This document shows, piece by piece, positions 7,100 through 11,245 of a stretch of 11,245 bases of DNA (its first letter is position 1; each line of letters starts with the position of its first letter). The stretch spans positions 1-11,245 of the forward strand of contig JBGAKX010000141.1 of NCBI GenBank assembly GCA_044224215.1. Direction: 5' to 3'. Under the pieces are notes generated by a model that saw only the letters and a list, made by a program, of their open reading frames with translations, was not told the origin of the DNA and did no database searches. This DNA comes from DAOMFM01 sp035429825. Its GTDB lineage: Bacteria; Acidobacteriota; Blastocatellia; UBA7656; JADIYM01. Both the position numbers and the translations under genes were made by a program.

Positions 7100-8182
7100 A
7101 TGACGACCGCCACAACACAGACTCCCATCGCCGCCCGCCGCTTTGCCGAACTGCGGCACATGATCGGCAACACGCCGCTGCTCGCGATCCGGTGCACCTG
7201 GCACGGCCGACCCCGCGTGATCTACGCCAAGGCCGAACACCTGAACATGACCGGATCGATCAAGGACCGCATGGCGTTCCACATCCTGCGGACGGCGTAC
7301 GCCGAAGGGCGGATCGCGCCCGACGATTCGATCATCGAGGCCACGAGCGGCAACACGGGCATCTCGTTTGCGGCCATCGGACGGGCGCTCGGCCACGACG
7401 TGGTGATCTTCATGCCGGACTGGATGAGCCGGGAGCGGGTATCGCTCATCAAGAGCTTCGGCGCGCGGATCGTTCCCGTCAGCCGCGAGCAGGGCGGCTT
7501 TACAGGCAGCATCCGAATGACCGAGGAGATCGCCGCCGAAGTTGGCCACGTGTGCCTTCCTTGCCAATTCTCGAACTCGGCGACCGTCGAGGCGCACGCC
7601 CGCACAACCGGGCCCGAGATTTGGTGGCAGCTGCAGTCGGTCAAGCTCGTTCCCGACGCATTCGTCGCCGGTGTCGGCACCGGCGGGACGATCATGGGGG
7701 CTGGCCGGTTTCTTCGAGAGCAGAACCCGCGGATCAGGCTCCACCCGGTCGAGCCCGCCGAGTCACCGACCCTCACGACCGGTCACAAGGTCGGCCATCA
7801 CCGCATCCAGGGCATCTCCGACGAGTTCATCCCGCCGATCCTCGACCTGGCGGGGCTCGACGACGTGATCCAGGTGAGCGACGGCGACGCGATCCTGATG
7901 GCACAGAAGCTCGCGGCGACACTCGGACTCGGGGTCGGGATCTCGTCGGGTGCGAACGTTCTTGCGGCGCTGATCGCACAGGACCGGCTGGGCGAGGACG
8001 CGGTCGTTGCGACGGTGCTCCCCGACGACAACAAGAAGTACCTGAGCACGGACCTGCTCCGGACCGAGCCGGTGCGCGACGGGTACATGACCCCGCACAT
8101 CCAGCTCGAGGGGTACAGGGCGTACCGGCGCGTGTGCGGCACGTGCTTTGAGGCCGACGACGAGATCGACCTGATCCGGTAG
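7100..8182 (+). CDS. Cysteine synthase family PLP-dependent enzyme (O-acetylserine sulfhydrylase / cystathionine beta-synthase type)
   Basis: A 360-residue cytosolic fold-type II PLP enzyme, expected to catalyse beta-replacement on an activated serine, most simply making cysteine from O-acetylserine or O-phosphoserine and sulfide. The Schiff-base lysine is K55 in NMTGSIKDRMA. The substrate-binding loop is TSGNTG (82-87), the phosphate-binding glycine loop is GVGTGGT (191-197), and the serine near the pyridine nitrogen lies in GISSGAN (280-286). The C-terminal LPDDNKKYLSTDL (307-319) corresponds to the conserved RYLST region of CysK. It differs from canonical CysK in having NMTGSIKDR rather than the usual NPxxSVKDR, and in a C-terminal tail with a C346-x2-C349 pair. 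This matches a divergent cysteine synthase subfamily that I recall from several phyla. Exact substrate is undetermined, so no symbol is given. It starts 168 bp after the giant gene, behind a structured leader, and may be co-transcribed with the peptidase 76 bp downstream. Confidence 0.92.
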   Translation: MTTATTQTPIAARRFAELRHMIGNTPLLAIRCTWHGRPRVIYAKAEHLNMTGSIKDRMAFHILRTAYAEGRIAPDDSIIEATSGNTGISFAAIGRALGHDVVIFMPDWMSRERVSLIKSFGARIVPVSREQGGFTGSIRMTEEIAAEVGHVCLPCQFSNSATVEAHARTTGPEIWWQLQSVKLVPDAFVAGVGTGGTIMGAGRFLREQNPRIRLHPVEPAESPTLTTGHKVGHHRIQGISDEFIPPILDLAGLDDVIQVSDGDAILMAQKLAATLGLGVGISSGANVLAALIAQDRLGEDAVVATVLPDDNKKYLSTDLLRTEPVRDGYMTPHIQLEGYRAYRRVCGTCFEADDEIDLIR

Positions 8183-8199
8183 CGTCCGGCCGCCGGGCT

Positions 8200-8238
8200 G
8201 GTGTTCAATGCCGGCAGGCCACGGCCTGATCCAACACC
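8200..8238 (+). repeat. Intergenic stem-loop between cysteine synthase-like and M49 peptidase genes
   Basis: An inner near-palindrome, CAGGCC (8215-8220) / GGCCTG (8223-8228), sits inside an outer pair, GGTGTT (8200-8205) / AACACC (8233-8238). There is no T-tract after it, so a standard terminator is not supported. It could be an mRNA processing or stabilising hairpin between the two same-strand genes, or chance in GC-rich DNA. Confidence 0.35.
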
Positions 8239-8244
8239 TGACGC

Positions 8245-8248
8245 GGAG
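8245..8248 (+). promoter_or_regulatory. Ribosome binding site deciding the M49 peptidase start
   Basis: GGAG lies 10 nt before the ATG at 8259 and favours it over the in-frame ATG at 8208. The 8208 start would add 17 residues in front of the signal peptide. Confidence 0.65.
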
Positions 8249-8258
8249 ACAACCATCC

Positions 8259-9950
8259 ATGCACGCACGACGTCGAGCTGCGGCCCTGCTCCTGTTTTTC
8301 TGCGCACTGACTGTTCAACCGGCGACGGCGGCCGAAAAGAAGGGTATGACCCCTGACGAGAAGGCGCTCGCCGCGAAGATCGCCAGGTTCTCGCCGACCG
8401 TGATCACGGCCGACGCCCGCAGGCTTTCGCCCGGCGACCGCAAGGCGCTCGACAAGATCATCCAGGCCGCGCGGCTCTTTGATCCCCTCTACATCCAGCA
8501 GGTGTGGAGCGGAAACCAGGCGCTGCTCGCGAGCCTCGAGGCTGACACGTCGACCATGGGCCGGCTCAAACTGCACTACTTCCGCGTCAACATGGGTCCG
8601 TGGTCGCAACTCGATGGAAACAGGGCGTTTCTGCCTGGTGTTCCCGAAACCCGGCCGCACAACTCTGCCTACTACCCGGACGACATGACAAAGGAAGAGT
8701 TCGAAGCGTGGGTGGCAACACTCAACGCCGAGGACCAGAAGAACGCGACCGGCTTCTTTCACGTCATCCGCCGCGGTCCGGACGGCAAGCTCGTCGCCGT
8801 GCCGTACAGCGTGGCGTACAAGAGCATTCTGGACCAGGCCGCGAAACTCCTCCGCGAGGCGGCCGAGCTCACCGACAACGCCACGCTCAAGGTCTTTCTG
8901 ACGAAGCGCGCCGATGCGTTCCTCTCGAACAACTACTACGACAGCGACGTGGCGTGGATGGACCTCGACGCGCCGATCGACCTGACGATCGGGCCCTACG
9001 AGACGTATTCGGACGAGCTGTTCGGGTACAAGGCCGCGTTCGAGGTCTACGTGAACCTGCGTGACGATGCCGAGTCGGCCAAGCTCTCGCGATTCAGCGC
9101 GTACCTGCAGGAACTCGAGGACCACCTTCCCATCGACGCCGCATATCGGAACCCGAAGCTCGGCGCGCTGTCGCCGATTCGCGTGGTGAACGTTGTCTAC
9201 GCAGGCGGCGAGGCGGCTGCCGGCGTCCAGACGGCCGCGTACAACCTCCCGAACGACGAGGACGTGGTGCGCGAGAAGGGCTCCAAGCGCGTGATGCTCA
9301 AGAACGTGCAGGAGGCCAAGTTCGAGAAGACGCTCGTGCCGATTTCGCGCGTCGTGCTCAGCCCGGCCGATCAGCGAAACGTCGCGTTCGATGCGTTCTT
9401 CACGCACGTGCTGATGCACGAGCTGATGCACGGCCTCGGCCCGCACAACATCACCGTTGGCGGCCAGGCCACGACCGTCCGCGGCCAGCTGAAGGAGCTG
9501 TACTCGGCGCTCGAAGAGGCAAAGGCCGACATCTCGGGTCTGTGGGCGCTGCAGTACCTCGTCGACAAGGGCGTGCTGGACCGGCGGTTCGAGCAGACGA
9601 TGTACACGACGTATCTCGCGAGCATGTTCCGGTCGATCCGGTTCGGCATCGGCGAGGCGCACGGCAAGGGCGTCGCGCTCCAGTTCAACTATCTGATGGA
9701 CGAAGGCGGGATCCGCTACGACGAGCGGTCCGGCCGGTATTCGGTCGTGCCCGCGAAGATCAAGGAGGCCGTTCGCAAATTGACGGCCGAAATACTGACG
9801 ATCCAGGCCGAGGGCTCGTACGAGCGGGCAAAGGCGTTGCTGGACAAGTATGCAGTAACACGCCCCGATACGGACAAGACGCTCGAGCGGCTGAAGGCGA
9901 TCCCTGTCGACATCGAGCCGAGCTATCCGCTCGCTCGCGCCGCGCGCTAG
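8259..9950 (+). CDS. Secreted zinc metallopeptidase, family M49 (dipeptidyl-peptidase III-like)
   Basis: A 563-residue predicted exported zinc peptidase. M49 enzymes usually remove dipeptides from the N-termini of oligopeptides. The signal peptide is MHARRR followed by a hydrophobic core (about 7-20), with probable cleavage after ATA near residue 24. The zinc site is HELMH (387-391) followed by GLGPH, with E388 as the catalytic base. The third zinc ligand is expected in EEAKAD (419-424, probably E420), corresponding to EECRAE of DPP III. Further family-like stretches are the motif region VMLKNVQEAKF (about 347-357) and the EAHGKGVALQFNYLMDEGG segment (about 465-483). Classical eukaryotic DPP III has a HEXXGH hexapeptide; this one has the HEXXH pentapeptide reported for some bacterial M49 enzymes such as that of Caldithrix. 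It is shorter than human DPP III (about 737 residues) but near many bacterial homologues. Its stop overlaps the convergent thrB stop. Peptidase assignment is strong; substrate specificity is inferred from family only. Confidence 0.87.
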   Translation: MHARRRAAALLLFFCALTVQPATAAEKKGMTPDEKALAAKIARFSPTVITADARRLSPGDRKALDKIIQAARLFDPLYIQQVWSGNQALLASLEADTSTMGRLKLHYFRVNMGPWSQLDGNRAFLPGVPETRPHNSAYYPDDMTKEEFEAWVATLNAEDQKNATGFFHVIRRGPDGKLVAVPYSVAYKSILDQAAKLLREAAELTDNATLKVFLTKRADAFLSNNYYDSDVAWMDLDAPIDLTIGPYETYSDELFGYKAAFEVYVNLRDDAESAKLSRFSAYLQELEDHLPIDAAYRNPKLGALSPIRVVNVVYAGGEAAAGVQTAAYNLPNDEDVVREKGSKRVMLKNVQEAKFEKTLVPISRVVLSPADQRNVAFDAFFTHVLMHELMHGLGPHNITVGGQATTVRGQLKELYSALEEAKADISGLWALQYLVDKGVLDRRFEQTMYTTYLASMFRSIRFGIGEAHGKGVALQFNYLMDEGGIRYDERSGRYSVVPAKIKEAVRKLTAEILTIQAEGSYERAKALLDKYAVTRPDTDKTLERLKAIPVDIEPSYPLARAAR

Positions 9951-10861
9951 CCCGGTTCGATCACGAGCCCGCGTGCGTCGGCGTGCAACCGGCGGACGGT
10001 CACGGCGACGCCACGCGTCTCGAAACACGCGGCGACACGCGCACCGACCTGCTCGTAGTGGTCGGTGGCGAGGGCCAGCACCGCGGAGCCCGCACCGCTG
10101 AGCGCGACGCCCACGAGTCCGTCCGTCGGTTCGAGCGCGAGCACTTCCGCAAGGCCAGGCAGCAGGCGCTCGCGGTACGGCTGGTGGAGTCGGTCACGCA
10201 TCGCTTCGCCGAGGGCGTCCCACCGGTGCTCGGCGATCGCCGTCACGAACAGCGCGGCCCGCTGCACGTTGAAGATCGCATCGGCGCGCGGGACCGAATC
10301 CGGCAGAATGCGGCGCGCCTCGGACGTGAGCAACGGGATCTCGGGAATGACGAGCACGATCCCCAGCTCGGCCGGCCACTCGCTGCGAACGACGACGGGC
10401 GGCCCGCCGACGCGCGTGCAACAGGCCAGCAGGCCGCCAAACAGCGACGGAGCGATGTTGTCGGCGTGCTGTTCGATCTCGGTGCCGTATTCCAGGATCC
10501 GTTCGGCGGAGACTTCGCGGCCCGAGGCGATCGCGAACGCCGACAGGCCTGCGACGACGGCGGCCGCGCTGCTGCCGAGCCCGCGCGCCACGGGGATCTC
10601 GTTGCGCACCCGGAACACGACGGGCGGCGGCGCGACGCCTTCGCGGTCCGCCGCATGGCGGAACGCGTCGTGGATCATGTTGTCGGGCGTGCGAGGAAGG
10701 TCGGCGGCGCCTTCGCCCTCGACGGACACGATCGAGCCGGCAATCGACTGGTCGTCGCACGGCTCGACGTCGACGTCGAGGTAGAGCGAAAGCGCGAGGC
10801 CGAGCGTATCGAAGCCCGGGCCGAGGTTTGAGGTTGAGGCTGGAACGCGGATTCGTGCCAC
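9947..10861 (-). CDS. thrB: Homoserine kinase (GHMP kinase family)
   Basis: Cytosolic kinase that phosphorylates L-homoserine with ATP to O-phosphohomoserine, the substrate of threonine synthase, which is encoded divergently next to it. All GHMP motifs are present in a 304-residue protein of normal length. Motif 1 is VPASTSNLGPGFD (6-18). The ATP-binding motif 2 is PVARGLGSSAAA (90-101). A conserved EIEQHADNIAPSLFGG segment (128-143) carries H132 and D134. Motif 3 is GVALSGAGSAVLAL (251-264). I prefer the GTG start at 10861 because a GGGAG Shine-Dalgarno (CTCCC at 10870-10874 on the plus strand) lies 8 nt upstream. A TTG at 10867 is in frame but would sit only 2 nt from that site. The gene converges with the M49 peptidase gene and shares the CTAG at 9947-9950. 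Confidence 0.96.
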   Translation of the reverse strand: MARIRVPASTSNLGPGFDTLGLALSLYLDVDVEPCDDQSIAGSIVSVEGEGAADLPRTPDNMIHDAFRHAADREGVAPPPVVFRVRNEIPVARGLGSSAAAVVAGLSAFAIASGREVSAERILEYGTEIEQHADNIAPSLFGGLLACCTRVGGPPVVVRSEWPAELGIVLVIPEIPLLTSEARRILPDSVPRADAIFNVQRAALFVTAIAEHRWDALGEAMRDRLHQPYRERLLPGLAEVLALEPTDGLVGVALSGAGSAVLALATDHYEQVGARVAACFETRGVAVTVRRLHADARGLVIEPG

Positions 10862-10946
10862 GCACAATGCTCCCGAGCGGCGCGCTCGAACGCTGTCTTA
10901 TACAGTGTTCTCGAACGTGCCGCCATCCGTGCTAGGCTGTCGCGTC
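10862..10946. promoter_or_regulatory. Divergent thrB-thrC promoter region
   Basis: This 85-bp region must serve both genes. Towards thrC there is an extended -10-like TGCTAGGCT (10930-10938), which would place the transcript start at about 10945, almost on the GTG at 10947. Towards thrB there is a TGTATAAG element on the minus strand (around 10899-10906), again an extended -10 shape. The 8-bp direct repeat CTCGAACG occurs at 10885-10892 and 10910-10917, flanking the short inverted repeat CTGT (10893-10896) / ACAG (10902-10905). These could be operator half-sites for shared control of threonine synthesis. No leader peptide rich in Thr or Ile codons is visible. Confidence 0.5.
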
Positions 10947-11245
10947 GTGAACGCAACACTCCGCTGCATGGCCTGCGGCCAGACGCTGCCGGTGGATCTG
11001 GTGATCACCGCGTGCTCGACGTGCGGAGGCCTGCTGGACGTCGCATACGACGGCTCGCCCGGCGACCCCGGTGAACTGAAGGCGCTGTTTCGCACGCGGC
11101 GCACGTCCGACGACGAGGTCGACCGCAGCGGCGTATGGCGGTTTCGAGAACTGATCCCGTTCGTCGACGCGCGACACATCGTGACGCTGTTCGAAGGGAA
11201 CACGCCGATCTGGTCGGCTCCCGGATCAGCCACGTGGGCGGGCGT
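10947..11245 (+). CDS. thrC: Threonine synthase, N-terminal part (cut by window end)
   Basis: Converts O-phosphohomoserine to threonine and phosphate with PLP, the step after ThrB. Only about 99 codons are present, and the frame runs open off the right edge. A zinc ribbon is clear: C7-x2-C10 (CMAC) and C23-x2-C26 (CSTCGG), followed by LLDVAYD, as in the zinc-ribbon class of threonine synthases. The later WRFRELIPF and LFEGNTPIW match the family's WRYRELLP and the (G)EGNTPL entry to the catalytic domain. The PLP lysine lies beyond the window. The start is the GTG at 10947, just before the first zinc-ribbon strand. In-frame GTGs at 10929 and 10917 are alternatives, but would add residues that do not resemble the family. 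Divergent from thrB, with 85 bp between them. Confidence 0.9.
   Translation, partial: MNATLRCMACGQTLPVDLVITACSTCGGLLDVAYDGSPGDPGELKALFRTRRTSDDEVDRSGVWRFRELIPFVDARHIVTLFEGNTPIWSAPGSATWAG

Noticed and set aside
3608..7744. 1,378-codon open frame on the minus strand
   Set aside because: It lies antisense to the giant protein and the cysteine synthase-like gene. Its product is arginine-rich, low in recognisable motifs and typical of stop-free antisense frames in high-GC DNA. The plus-strand genes have clear domains.
8205..10028. 607-codon minus-strand frame over the M49 peptidase gene
   Set aside because: Antisense shadow. The plus strand has a signal peptide, HELMH and EEAKAD motifs.
9542..10831. 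429-codon plus-strand frame crossing the end of the peptidase gene and thrB
   Set aside because: Out of frame with the peptidase and antisense to a fully motif-supported homoserine kinase; the product is arginine-rich and has no motifs.
10917..10946. Earlier in-frame GTG starts (10917, 10929) for threonine synthase
   Set aside because: They would add residues not resembling the family N-terminus and would overlap the promoter-like element. The GTG at 10947 sits directly before the zinc ribbon.
1..11245. CRISPR array, tRNA, rRNA, transposase or attachment site
   Set aside because: I saw no regularly spaced repeats, no cloverleaf with conserved TPsiC-arm sequence, no transposase motifs and no long direct or terminal inverted repeats in the window.

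Overview
The window is high-GC bacterial DNA, densely coded, with strong G/C preference at third codon positions. It carries six genes: five complete and one cut by the right edge. Two proteins have clear Sec-type signal peptides. One of these is a very large multi-domain protein with a MlaC-like (Gram-negative cell-envelope) stretch, so a Gram-negative with a periplasm is likely. Gene content would suit Acidobacteriota or Myxococcota-like lineages, but no taxonomic marker is present, so this is only a guess. No tRNA, rRNA, CRISPR array, insertion sequence or phage gene was seen.

Layout from left to right: (1) an aldo/keto reductase on the minus strand (35-1117). (2) A 246-bp divergent intergenic region (1118-1363) with a plausible sigma-70-like promoter facing right and a GC-rich leader hairpin. 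(3) A 1,855-residue exported protein (1364-6931). From N to C it appears to combine a DcrB/PsbP-like domain, HEAT-like repeats, a polyproline linker, two DUF3352-like modules, a transglutaminase-like domain with intact Cys-His-Asp, a MlaC-like segment and TPR repeats. (4) A 168-bp leader (6932-7099) with several competing stem-loops. (5) A fold-type II PLP enzyme of the cysteine synthase family (7100-8182). (6) A secreted M49-type (dipeptidyl-peptidase III-like) zinc metallopeptidase (8259-9950). (7) Homoserine kinase thrB on the minus strand (9947-10861). It converges on the peptidase gene, and the two genes share one CTAG palindrome as stop codons. (8) A compact 85-bp divergent promoter region. 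(9) The N-terminal third of threonine synthase thrC on the plus strand, with its zinc ribbon.

Functionally, thrB and thrC encode the last two steps of threonine synthesis and are divergently arranged rather than in the usual thrB-thrC operon. The cysteine synthase-like gene is a second amino-acid biosynthetic gene nearby. The peptidase and the giant protein are predicted to act outside the cytoplasm. The most unusual item is the giant protein: its parts are recognisable, but its combination and role are not known to me.
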